Source of the DNA: Heliocidaris tuberculata
Lineage: Eukaryota; Echinodermata; Echinoidea; Camarodonta; Echinometridae
Reading direction: 5' to 3'
Assembly (NCBI GenBank): GCA_025618425.1
Contig: CM046844.1
Coordinates: 1,435,500-1,499,499 of the forward strand
Length of the DNA: 64,000 bases
Below, piece by piece: positions 22,100-33,300 of this stretch. A program made the translations under genes and the position numbers. Under the pieces are notes generated by a model that saw nothing but the letters and a program-made list of their open reading frames with translations, did not search any database and was not told the DNA's origin. Each line of letters opens with the position of its first letter. The stretch's first letter is position 1.

Positions 22100-23260
22100 A
22101 TGGATACATTCATGACAACCCCAGGCAATCATACTGTTCCTGGTCGTGATATAGGACAATTAATTAACAATCTAGTCAGTTCAGTCATAGTGACAATCAT
22201 TGCCGTCATCGGCATCGTTGGAAACATCATCAACCTCAGCGTCATCCCTCGAATACCGGAAGGAAACCTGGGCGAAGCGACCAGAGTCTTTTACAGCGCC
22301 CTCGCTGTTGCTGACCTCATAACTGCTTGTATGTTACTTACTGGTCCAATCTTTAAGTATAACGAATGGACCTCTAGAACTTCCGGTACTGTTTTCTGCA
22401 GAGTGACCGGATTTCTAGGAACTTGTGCTCCACCAGTAGGGGCCAGCTTTATTTTTTTGTTGAACGTTGATCGTTACATCCAGGTGACACGACCTTTCGT
22501 ATATGGCAATCTTGTTACCCGAAAGAAAGCCGTCGTTTCTGTTGTTTCAGTCACATTATCCATAGTGGGCTTTGTGGTAATGTGTGTTGCTATTTCAGAA
22601 ACATCATTCGACATAATCGCGTTTCAAGAAGAAATAGGACTATGCCAGGTAGATTTTTCCGATCCTTCTTTTCTACCGTATACACTTTCGTGTTTTTCTT
22701 TTTTATGGATTTTCGCAATTATTCTGTTGGTCATGTATGCTGACATTCTACGCATAACACAACGTCATTCTCGGCAGATTTCTGCACAACAGAATGTAGC
22801 GGCTCGTTTTGTGTCACACAACGATGATGTTCAAACTGCTTGCCACAAGCCCAAACTTGAAATGAGAGTAATCCAAAGTGGTCTGATGGATCAACCACTA
22901 TCACCACCACGAAGTAATGTTCAGAATTCTGTTCAACGTGTTCAAGCACATCGAAATGACGGTGCCGATGAAATACGCGGTAACGACCGCAAGTTGAAAA
23001 TCGACTGGAATGGTTTGCGGCAAAATCTACGAAAACTATGTACACCTCTAATCGTCACGGGTTGTTATCTATTAGCATGGCTACCTTTTACTATTGCTTT
23101 GACATATGCCTCATCATCGGGTAAGCGGCTGAATGGTGTCGGTTTCAGAGTTGTAGCTTCTATGGCAGCGAGCAACTGCGTCGTCAATATTTTTGTTTAC
23201 GCTTTCACACACAGTGATTTCAAGAAAACATTTTACAAAGTACTGTGCCGACGACGATAG
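22100..23260 (+). CDS. Single-exon rhodopsin-class GPCR (paralog C)
   Basis: A 386-residue class A receptor, the closest relative of paralog A: the first 15 residues differ at one position, and FSDPSFLPYT, the HSRQISAQQNVAARF region and the TM6-TM7 block are shared. It has a sequon at Asn10, Asp72, DRY in TM3, WLPFT in TM6, NIFVY instead of NPxxY in TM7, and a C-terminus FKKTFYKVLCRRR. It is shorter than A through a one-residue gap before the NEW motif of the first extracellular loop and a shorter third intracellular loop, where the proline run is broken to PLSPPR. The reading frame is open back to an ATG at 21914, but the ATG at 22100 aligns with A and lies after an acceptor-like TTAGTTGCAG. 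Probably a sensory receptor; ligand unknown. Confidence 0.93.
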   Translation: MDTFMTTPGNHTVPGRDIGQLINNLVSSVIVTIIAVIGIVGNIINLSVIPRIPEGNLGEATRVFYSALAVADLITACMLLTGPIFKYNEWTSRTSGTVFCRVTGFLGTCAPPVGASFIFLLNVDRYIQVTRPFVYGNLVTRKKAVVSVVSVTLSIVGFVVMCVAISETSFDIIAFQEEIGLCQVDFSDPSFLPYTLSCFSFLWIFAIILLVMYADILRITQRHSRQISAQQNVAARFVSHNDDVQTACHKPKLEMRVIQSGLMDQPLSPPRSNVQNSVQRVQAHRNDGADEIRGNDRKLKIDWNGLRQNLRKLCTPLIVTGCYLLAWLPFTIALTYASSSGKRLNGVGFRVVASMAASNCVVNIFVYAFTHSDFKKTFYKVLCRRR

Positions 23261-23541
23261 CCAATAAGTTACATTTTTACAAAAGAAAAATGCAATTGAA
23301 TATATGACAATAGTCTAACTTTGAGGCATTTTAGGCATTTAATTAAGAACCCTTACTGATGTAACCATATCTGACATATTATAAGCATGATAAGTACACA
23401 ACAGAAAAAATGTGCAAAAAAAATTTTGGACTGTAAATGGATGTAAAAATGTAAAATGTGATAACTTTAATATCTGTTGCTTGTCAGAGAACGTTTTATT
23501 AAGGATTATTAAGGAGGCACCTGAAAAATGTGGGAAGCATT

Positions 23542-23799
23542 CAGGGGCGGCGCTACAGGTGGGGGGGGGGGCAGGGGGCGGCCGCCCCCTATCATTTTTC
23601 AAGCGAGCAAAAAAAAAATAAGAAGAAGGGGGGAAAAGGAGAAAGAGAAGGGGAAATGGGGAAGAGAAGGCTAGGCCATGCAATTATGACATAACTGTTA
23701 TAGTCCTATTTGTTATTTCAAGACCCTCAACGTGAGACGTTGCTATACGCGTCATTTTGCCCCCCCCCCCCCTATTTAAATACCCTGGCGCCGCCCCTG
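23542..23799 (+). mobile_element. hAT-type MITE, family copy 2
   Basis: It begins CAGGGGCGGCGCTACAG and ends GGCGCCGCCCCTG, with a perfect 8-bp target duplication GAAGCATT at 23534-23541 and 23800-23807. It is nearly identical to copies 1 and 3 inside. It lies about 280 bp downstream of the GPCR C stop codon, so it could fall in that gene's 3' UTR. Confidence 0.95.
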
Positions 23800-23939
23800 G
23801 AAGCATTTGTTTGTGTGCTTTGTTTCTCTTGTCAAATATTTCTTATTTGTCCAAGCTCCCCTATGGACGGAAAACTTGAATCCGGTGCAGTCATGACTGT
23901 AGGTATACTGCAAGCTCTGAATAGCTAAGCTGATACGGC

Positions 23940-24405
23940 ACTTGTGATTTCAAAACTTTAAGTTAGCCAAACTTTAAGTTAGCGAAACAACGACTCACTA
24001 ACCACAACGAGGGTTCACATGGCACGAAACAACGATGCTCGTTGTTCTGAAACTACAAGCCGAGCGATCGTCTTTGTTAACACCGGAAGTAGATGCTGAT
24101 TGTGTGTACCGTACACATACAGTTCCTATGTTCATTATTCATTTATCGTTAACTACAAGCTTGCGAAACTTTAAGTTTATTCCGTTTACATGGTCCGAAA
24201 CTGCGACGGAGGACCATCCACTGCTCGTGGTTTCGGACTTAACCACGAGCTCGCTTGTGGTTCTAGAACTACAATTAAACTTAAAGTTTCGAAACTTCGA
24301 GTCCGTTCATACGGTCTGAAACTACAAAATAACTACAAGTTAACTTAAAGTTTTGAAACTACAAGCGAAACTTAAAGTTTAGCTCCTTTCGTGTGAACCT
24401 GACTA
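23940..24405. mobile_element. Palindromic foldback repeat, copy 2
   Basis: It is composed of repeated and inverted AACTTTAAGTT, GAAACTACAAGC, CCACGAGC and similar motifs, and matches 2728-3690 in inverted orientation at high similarity. It is uninterrupted here. A segment at about 26275-26360 resembles its two flanks joined without the element. No coding capacity. Confidence 0.65.
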
Positions 24406-24409
24406 ATGT

Positions 24410-25390
24410 CTAGTCTGAGTATACATGTATTTTCACTGCTTTCAGTGAAATTTTAGTTATACTGCATCTAAATTCATTAGGAAAATTAATTAGTTATCAA
24501 TCATGTGTCAATGTTCCATTGTAAAGACTTGCATGAGTTGGCAGAATATGAAAGCTGCGCTAATTACCCTTCGGAGCTGTATAAATGATTGAAATACAAT
24601 TTCGACGCTTCGAGGTCATAAATAAAAATTCGATGCCATTCTCATAAAAGATGATTAACCCAATAGCTGTTACTTTTTATTTATATGAGGAGATAAAAGT
24701 TATATCGATAACCACGTTGGTGTAGGAGCACAATTTTATGAGGGGCTATGATATCTTGTTCGAACCTTATTCCCACATACTTATGACAGAGAGTATTTTT
24801 TATATCTCATCCTTGCTGATCGATCCACTTTTATGGATTGGCCTGCATGCATATCTATTAAAAAAAAAAAAAAAAAAAAACTAAAACAGCTCCTGTTTTC
24901 ATATCATCCCAAATATATCATCTGGATTGTCATATTTAGTAGTGCAAAATGATTGATGGCCTAAGAGGTGAAGTGATAATGAGCAATGAAGCTAGTTACA
25001 AAATATTAATACTTTTAATTCGTGATGATAGACACTGGTGGAACATTAATCATGGGCATTTTCCTGTATAATCTAAACATTTTGTATCTGTATATGAGAC
25101 AACTGTAGCAAGAATATCTAAAGTCTCAAAATTCATTGCACCCCAACCCCGGCTTGTGCTTGTGTCGCAAAAAACAGGGTTGCAAAATCATGATTCAGTC
25201 TACATGCTATAGAATCCTTATCACTACTTGGCAAAGAACACATGTTATGATTATCAACTATACCACAATCACCTGGGAAGGGGACTTTACCTGGTCACGA
25301 AACCACTTAGCGATTTTATCTTTCTACTCCATGTATAAGTGCTGTGGACACTTAACCTGCCAAAATGTTGCTTTGCAAACATAGTGGGAA
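24410..25390. other. Intergenic, no gene recognised
   Basis: AT-rich sequence with a poly(A) run near 24860-24881. An 82-codon open frame at 25136-25384 has no domain I recognise and runs into the microsatellite. Confidence 0.4.
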
Positions 25391-25397
25391 AGGATAG

Positions 25398-25574
25398 TAA
25401 TAATAATAATTATAATAATAATAATAATGACGATAATGATGATGATGAGGATAATAATAATAATAATAATAATAAGAAGAAGAAGAAGAAGAAGAAGAAA
25501 AAGAAGAAGAAGAAGAAGAAGAATGATAATAATAGTGACGATAATGATGATGATAATAATAATAATAATAATAA

Positions 25575-25605
<31 letters not shown>

Positions 25606-25721
25606 AAGAAGAAGAAGAAGAAGAAGAAAAAGAAGAAGAAGAAGAAGAAGAAGAAGAAGAAGAAGAAGAATGATAATAATAATGACGATAATGATGATGA
25701 GGATAATAATAATAATAATAA

Positions 25722-25752
<31 letters not shown>

Positions 25753-25829
25753 AAGAAGAAGAAGAAGAAAAAGAATGATAATAATAATGACGATAATGAT
25801 TATGATGAGGATAATAATAATAATAATAA

Positions 25830-25860
<31 letters not shown>

Positions 25861-25922
25861 AATGATAATGATAATGACGATAATGATGATGATGAGGATA
25901 ATAATAATAATAATAATAATAA

Positions 25923-25953
<31 letters not shown>

Positions 25954-26115
25954 AAGAATGATAATAATAATGACGATAATGATGATGATGAGGATAATAA
26001 TAGTAATAATAATGATAACAATGATAGTAGAAATAATGATAATAAGAATAATAATAACAATGATAATGATGATGATGATGATAATAATAAACATAATAAT
26101 AATATTGATAATAAT
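25398..26115 (+). repeat. Modular (AAT)n/(AAG)n trinucleotide array
   Basis: Blocks of AAT and AAG repeats alternate with a nearly constant connector (ATGATAATAATAATGACGATAATGATGATGATGAGG-like, with small variants) six times. Period-three composition leaves several frames open on both strands, giving poly-Asn/Lys, poly-Ile/Arg and poly-Leu/Ser artefact peptides. I treat none as coding. Confidence 0.97.
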
Positions 26116-26119
26116 AATT

Positions 26120-27232
26120 GTGCAATATGTTTATGATATTGAATTCATTTGTTTTTTTTATATCCAGGAAACAGACTTGTATGGGTTCGATCAAACCTTT
26201 TTTTGTTTTCCCGAGACATATTTTTATGTCTGAATAAATTTAAATCAAATCAAACAAATCTTCGATTAGCCACTGTGGATATACTGTAAACTCTAAAAGT
26301 CTAATCTGAATAGATTTTTAATTACTTTCAATGAAATTTTAGTTATACTACATTTAAGGTATTTAAATGATGCTGGAAAATTACACAATGGGGGGGGGGG
26401 GGCGTAAAAAGAATTCATAAAGAGAAGAGAGAATTCACTCTACAAAGGCCTAAGCTACACCTCAAGAGCTCCAGCTCCTGTCTTGTCTCAATGAATGGCA
26501 GTGTCGAACCAGGGGTTATAACGAAATGCAGGATATATGCATAACAAATGAAAGAAAACACCATTTTTTAAAGAATGAAAGTCAAATCGGGTGATTTAAT
26601 AATGTGCATGAAGTAAATCATATTATAGACGAATAGAAAATGATTGATTAGAATAATAGGGAATGTATACTTGTATACACATGCCGCAAAGCAAAGCTGT
26701 TACATCTTTTTCTTCTATTGAAACAGAGAGAAAAATGTGTGTGGGTGTGGGTGTGGGTGTGCGCGTGTCTATGTTGTTTAATTCAATGCCATCTTTATAA
26801 AAACATTTTGCAAGACAATGAATAAAAACATATTAGATTGCAAATCACAAAATAATAATGAAACTAAACTGGGCACAACTGATATAATAAAACCAAAAGG
26901 GTTTTGTTCGGACAGTTTCCCAAGTGATATATAATTTGGTAGTTACAAGACGGTTTATATATAGGCAAACACTTCTCTCCCTTCTCCTTGAGCCTTTTCA
27001 GTTGTTGCATAACATTATGAAATTTGCTTTTATAACATAGATGTCAGTTTCAGTAAATTGATCCATCAGGCAATTTCCGACCATTGATTCATACCCAGAT
27101 GGAAGCTGTAAAAAAAATGACAGACTGTGAATTTAATTTATTAGCTTTCATCTTTCTCACCTAGGATTATGCGAAGATTGCAATACGAATTTAGCAGGAG
27201 ATGAATTCTATATACACTGTAGTAATGAAATT
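26120..27232. other. Intergenic, no gene recognised
   Basis: AT-rich with a poly(G) run at 26391-26402 and a short (GTGTGG)n tract near 26738-26762. The part at 26275-26360 is a diverged direct repeat of the sequences flanking the foldback repeat at 23940-24405. Confidence 0.45.
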
Positions 27233-27340
27233 TGATAAATGTGAAATAATAGTGGAGCGCCTTGAGCACCTTATTACGTCGTGGATATGAGCGCTATAAA
27301 AATACCCAATGTTATTATTGTTATTATTATCATTATGATC
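27233..27340 (+). mobile_element. SINE 3' end fragment
   Basis: The sequence GAGCGCCTTGAGCACC, then GGATATGAGCGCTATAAAAA and an (ATT)n tail, matches the 3' part of the minus-strand SINE at 49037-49320. Only the 3' end is present; the tRNA-like head is missing. Confidence 0.7.
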
Positions 27341-27817
27341 AGAATTTGGTGAAAACTTGAATAATTCGAAAGGAACCTTTAGAAATTTGGGATGCGAAGA
27401 GAAATTCATTAATACATGTATAATTTTCCTCTTTTCTCAAAAACCTAAGTACCCTGAGAGGTAACTTAGAAAAAAATTAAACAATAAAGAGCAAAAAAAA
27501 AAGTGCTATGGAATGGAAAATGCCATTATATAACTAACTCCATTATCCTCTTTCCATTTACTTTGTTTCATATTTAAAAAATACCTTTGTATTTATATTA
27601 TGACTTTCATTATCATTTGCTATATGCTGTATTACATTCCTTGTATGTATATTATCTACATTTTTTTCTGATCGATGATATTATTGTAACTTATCGTTTG
27701 CTATATAATTATAAAACTTTATTTATCATGATTACGATCTAAATTACTCACATGACTGCAAGTACATTCTGAAAGGACATAATTAGGACCTATATCTATT
27801 GTTATATACCGGTTCTA

Positions 27818-28335
27818 GGACACCTACCCCCTGGACAACCACCCCCGGTTAACCACCCCTAGGATAACCACCCTCGAGGACAACTACCCCCTAGGACAAC
27901 TACCCCCTAGGACAACTACCCCCTAGGGCAACCACCCTCTAGGATGATTACCCCCCCCCCCCCGACTAACTACCCCCTAGGGCAACCACCCTCTAGGACA
28001 AGTACCCCCATACAGCTACCCCCTAGGGCAACCACCCTCTAGGACAACCACCCTCTAGGACAACTACCCCCCGGACAACTACCCCCAGACAACTACCCCC
28101 AGACAACTACCCCCTAGGACAACCACACTCTAGGACAACTACCCCCCGGACAACTATCCCCAGACAACTACCCTCTAGGACAACTAGCCCCCGGACAACT
28201 ACCCCCGGACAACTACTACCCCCAGGCAACTACCGTCTAGGGCAACCACCCTCTAGGACAACCACCCCCTAGGACAACTAACTACCCCCGGACAACTACC
28301 CCCAGGACAACCACCCTCTAGGAAAAGTACCCCAA
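27818..28335 (+). repeat. Left arm of TU-like element: 12-15-bp tandem repeats
   Basis: About 38 units of the form GGACAACTACCCCCTA, with recurrent variants GGGCAACCACCCTCTA and GGACAACCACC. A poly(C) expansion at 27950-27963 interrupts one unit. Confidence 0.95.
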
Positions 28336-28339
28336 ATTG

Positions 28340-30105
28340 AACTTAACATCGCATTGAACAAGATTGAGCTCGTTCGCTATGCTCGCTTGCCAAAATGGCA
28401 TTTAGCACAATTTCTGTCCCGAGCTGCAACAATAAAACCCAGATAATATACCAAATTTTATTAAAAGGGAAGTGTTTGTTTTCGCTCATGCTTGCTCGCT
28501 TAATTGTTCCTACTCCAACCTCCAACAATAAAACCTAGTTTATCACATTAAAAAAACAAAAACAAAAACAAACAAAAAAATAGTTTATGTATACAAATTT
28601 TCCATAACTTTTTTTTTTTTTTTTGCTCGCTCGCTACCTCGCTGGCCGAAATGGAAGTACCACTAACAAGCACACTGAATACGATGGTGCCCGCCACGAG
28701 TTACTAGTACTCTTAATTGTAAAATATTGCTTTAGATTTCTCCAATGCATAAAGCAGATATTCCCATGTGCAATATCAAGTCTCTATTGGACGTTTTGCA
28801 TGGTCAGCAATTAAGGGGGGACGGGACGGAAAACAAGATGGATGAGAAAGCAACCTAGAATTGTAAATACAATACAATACAATACAATACAACCTAGAAC
28901 GCAATGTTCGGAAATTTATGCCTTTTCACCATCAAGAAATTTATGAATAATAGCATAAATGACTTTTGAAACATTTATTCCATCAAAGACGCTATAATGA
29001 CGGAGAGAATAATCAGATCTTCACACTTTTGAGACACTTAAGATTATTATGAAACAAAACAATTTTGACGCTCATTTCATTGACATTTGGATCAGGGGGC
29101 ACTGTGCCCCCTATTTTTGGTAGAAAAAAAGAAATTGGCAAAGTTATGGCAAATTTCGGCAAAAATTTCAGTAAATTTGGGCAAAATTCGACAAAATCCT
29201 GTATTAAAATACATGACACTAAGAAAAAATTGGGAAAGTTAATTGAAAAAAAAAAAAAAAATCATGTTCAGACACGACATAATTTCCCGGAATTAATGTT
29301 TTTTTGTATGTTTCACTTTCTGCGTATTATTTCAGTAACTATTATTATGAATAGTTACTGATTAATAGTCTCTTCAGTTCCTATCCAAGTTTATATTTTC
29401 GTAGTTCTGTATGTAAAAATGCGTAACAAATTATAATCATTTGATACAGATATGGTTTCATATTGCCAAATAGACATAACAATGATCTGCTTATCAATGC
29501 GCCAGATTTGGCCATTTCAAAGACTATATAAATGTATTATATTTGTTATTTTATGTATTGCACTGCACTTCTCCCGCCTTGAACTGGGGTTTACCCAAGT
29601 GTTTAAAAATGAATATCAATTTTTAAAAAATGAATTCTTTCATGTGAAATTATTCGCATCTGTCGTTATACGCACTAATAGAGCGCCTCCGCGCGGCTTC
29701 TGAGTTGTTGCCAAGGTCAAGCTAAACCGAGAAGTCTGCTCAAAGTACCTAGCCGGACTGGCAAGATTTTGCCTTTTGGGCGAGGAGGTGTTAACTTTCT
29801 GTTACAGGCGTATGACAGGTGTACCAAAGCTTGCGCGCGCTGCGAATTTTCTTCTCAATTTAGGCCTTGTATATTGTAAGGATCCCACCCCCCCCCCCCT
29901 TTATTTTCCCTCTCATCTTATATAATATATAAGGCTTTGTCTGCTACAGAAAAACAAAGTAATATATAATTAAGTCATAAAAAGGCTTATTTTTTAACAA
30001 CGCAACTGAGATGGCGTAAATATTCATATTTTGAATGACAGCACCGTAAAAATCAAAAACAACAACAACAACACCTTTCTCCCTTTCTCCTTGCTGTTCT
30101 GCATC
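28340..30105. other. Interior of the TU-like element, left part
   Basis: AT-rich, with two CTCGCT-rich patches (28370-28395 and 28622-28650) and a poly(C) run near 29887-29900. A pentanucleotide stretch (AATAC)n at 28863-28890 is bounded by the direct repeat AACCTAGAA (28851 and 28891). No transposase motif recognised. Confidence 0.45.
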
Positions 30106-30107
30106 AC

Positions 30108-30335
30108 CAGGGGAGGATTTCACTAACGCTTGCGATGCATCGTTAACCCTTCGCAAGGGCTTGAACCCATCGTAAGAGCCTGAACCCATCGCCCGTGGAC
30201 GATGGGTTGCTTTTCGATTTCACAAAGCTCCTGCGAAGGGTTTACCCGTCGCAAACCCATCGCAACGCAGCGGATGCTCAAAGGGTGATCGCAGACTCAT
30301 CGTAGGGCTGCGATGGGTTCAAAAACTAACTTCCT
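30108..30335. repeat. Left subterminal cluster of CCCATCG/CGATGGG motifs
   Basis: AACCCATCG and its complement CGATGGGTT occur several times in about 220 bp, with GATTTCAC at the start and again near 30215. A shorter set is at the right end (35230-35330). Clustered subterminal motifs are often transposase-binding sites (inference). Confidence 0.55.
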
Positions 30336-30339
30336 GTCC

Positions 30340-33300
30340 CAACGGAGCGTGTGGCGCGAAATCCTTTGCAAGTTAAATTCGCTTTATTTATTTGTTTTTT
30401 ATTGTGATGGTCTGTTTTAAACTTATCTCAATCATTTGTGGCTCGCATTCTGGTTAATATAGAACGTTCTCTCTCTCTCTCTCTCTCTTTTTTTTGTTGA
30501 CTTTCTGCTAATTTTCTTTAAAATTTTAGATGAAATGTTTGTAATTATTTTTGATTTTTTTTTTTTTTTTTTTTTTTGGGGGGGTAATTATTTATTATTT
30601 CTTCTTTTTTAATGGAAGGCCTATTATTCGTTAATTATCATTGCATTCATCTTTTTTATTTTTGTGGTGGGGGAACAAATAAATTTAAACCATTTTGGGG
30701 ATGTTCCCCCCCCCCCCGCCCTCAATAAAAAGGCATAAGTGGTAACTTGTTCAAAAATGTTTGCACACTGTGGAACTCTTTCTTCTGTCCCTCTCTCCAT
30801 TTCACCGATTTTGTGTTCTAATTAACTCATGAATAAATTACTTGCTTTCTCCATTTCGCTTACCCGATGATTCTTTTCTTTTTTTTCTTTTCTCTCTTCT
30901 CATTACCTCGACCTTTCTTCCCTCTCTCTCTTATTTTCTAGATATGTAAGTCTACAACCCCTGTTCTTGAATCATCTATTTCTTTCACTCTTACTACTTC
31001 TCTCTCTCTCTCTCTATCTTATTGCTTTTAAGTATTATATTATGTATAAATCCCTTTATTTCTCAGCACATTAATGTTACTCTAAGAATTTCAACTTGTT
31101 TTACACATACTACAAATCTCACGAGTATAAACATATATGAAATACAAATCCAACTGGCACTGTCTTGTCAATCGAAGTCTACAGCTCCACATGGATTTTT
31201 ATTAGTTAACAATCAAAAAAGTAACACACAAAGTGACTGGAAAAAAAAATCATGAGTTTACATAATAGTAGCTTGGGCGGAAATTGCAATGAAAGTGTTG
31301 TTAATCCGAACTCAATCTCATCCAGTCTAAAGTAACAAGAATTTGCAATGAATTTAGACATAGGTGTACGGGCACATTTTCGCGAGGGGGGGGGGGGGGG
31401 GGGGTGATGATTCTTGCCAGTATATCAACTTACTATTTTCTAAATTTTGTGATCAAGCAGAGTGAAAATTCTGCCCGAATATCGGCACTTTCAAAACCCT
31501 CAGGGAAGCTGCAGCCAACACCCCCCCCCCCCCCCCGCCTGGTACGCTTTTGAATTTGGATTGAATCAATATAATTTTTAGTGAATTTATAGGCAAATTT
31601 CAATTGGTTTTATTTAACTTCAAAACAGTGCATGTAGGATATTTAGATGAAGATACGATTCCAAAAGGGAACTGAGCCATAATGAATATACATGTATAAT
31701 TCAAAATAAATTTTCATTATGCATTTTGAGAATTCTACAACTTAAAAGGTTGTCAGCAGAATACGGTTGATGTATAGAGATGTAGCATTACTCGTGTCAT
31801 ATAACACTTTACTATTGGCTAAGTGGGTATCAAATATACCAGACAAGTGGGTTAATCATGCACAAATTAGCATTAAACATCATCATTATACAAATGACAG
31901 TAGTTATATTTAAAAAAAAAAACCCTCCTTAATTACTATTTATCACACCCAAATTCTAAGGAAACAATGATATCGTAGAATAGCATTACAAAGAGCAGGC
32001 CTGTTTGAATGCAATTTAATGAATAAGGAAACATTATTTATGGCAATAAATAAAACTTCACGAACAATAGAATGTCACCTTTATCAAATGTACAACAAGC
32101 AGAAGAAACAGGAAAGAGAAGTAGCAGAAATTCGAGATGGCATTCAGTAAGTTCCTCGTGTTCTTTGGGTATTAAAAAAAAATCAAGTTTGGTATTTCAA
32201 TATTAATATCTACAATACAAACAATGATTGTAATCAGAGGTATCACCAGCAGCAATATAATAGTTGGGGGAGTGGTGGGCTAAGGGGCAAGGAAAATCAT
32301 GAGGGGAGGGGGGACACATCGTGGCAAAGCAAGAATTATTTCACTAATAAAATTTGACTCCTGTCCCATCTTCTCATGCCTGGTGCAAGCACTGTATGCC
32401 ATTATTCATATCTCTCCAAATTAGTCCTAACTGTACATGTACCCAACTAAATGAACATGTTGGATGTGTAATCGCCCCTGAAATTAAATTGTTATGCTCC
32501 TCTCCTTGTATATTTTCTATCACATAATAACTTTTGTATTTTTGTATTATTTTGGATTTAATCTTAATTTTCCGGTAAACCGTGCGCTTAGAAACATCCG
32601 TATTAAGCCCCTAATAAATGTATTGTATTATTATTATTATTATATGATTGCATCAATGACTGTTTTAGTAATGTTCTGCACAAAAGACAATCATTTTTTT
32701 TTTGAAACACAATATAATCATAATTATAAGTTTTACCACTAGCCCGCATCCAAACCAATTCACAAGTAACAATAGGATCAGAGGCGTCTGTTGATTTCTT
32801 GAAAATCCATGGATCCCTTGTAATGTGATTTAAAAAAAAAAAAAAAAAAAAAACCTCAATTTTCTCATCTTTTTAGTGCCATCATCATCTTGTCAATTGG
32901 TAGGTGATGCATCTCATGCGTTTCTTTCTTTACTGCTTTCTTCATCTTCTTTCCTTCTGTTCCTCCTTCCTTCTTGGAATTCATGCAACTATGATCTAGT
33001 AAGAAGTGAAGAAAAAGACGTATATTATGATTTACCTTAATTTCCAGTCAAAATGAAAAAGAAGGAAGATGAAGCGGTATATCTTCTTTAAAAGTCAGAA
33101 GTTCACATTGAAATTGGTCCATCAATTTATCTTTATTTTCAAAGTAGGAAAGGATGGAAGCCCGCTTATAGGATTTTTAAAAATGTAAAAAACTTAATAG
33201 ACAGGTTATTAGATTGAAACATGAACAACAGTCAATGCAGAGGTATACATTTCAGGGGCATATTTAGCTTGTCTTATGTTTCTAGAACACTGAATAAACA

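Larger units (their letters stand above)
19200..23940. repeat. Right arm of large inverted segmental duplication
   Basis: It is the inverted partner of 3700-8430 (see that entry for matching blocks). The right arm carries the hAT MITE 23542-23799 with its own target duplication, absent at the corresponding place in the left arm, so that insertion post-dates the duplication. Confidence 0.8.

Noticed and set aside
25324..26233. Long frames encoding poly-Asn/Lys, poly-Ile/Arg, poly-Leu and Ser/Tyr-rich peptides
   Set aside because: Artefacts of the AAT/AAG trinucleotide array, open in several frames on both strands.
27830..28320. CRISPR-like array
   Set aside because: The units are adjacent 12-15-bp repeats without unique spacers, in eukaryotic-type DNA; they form a transposon arm.
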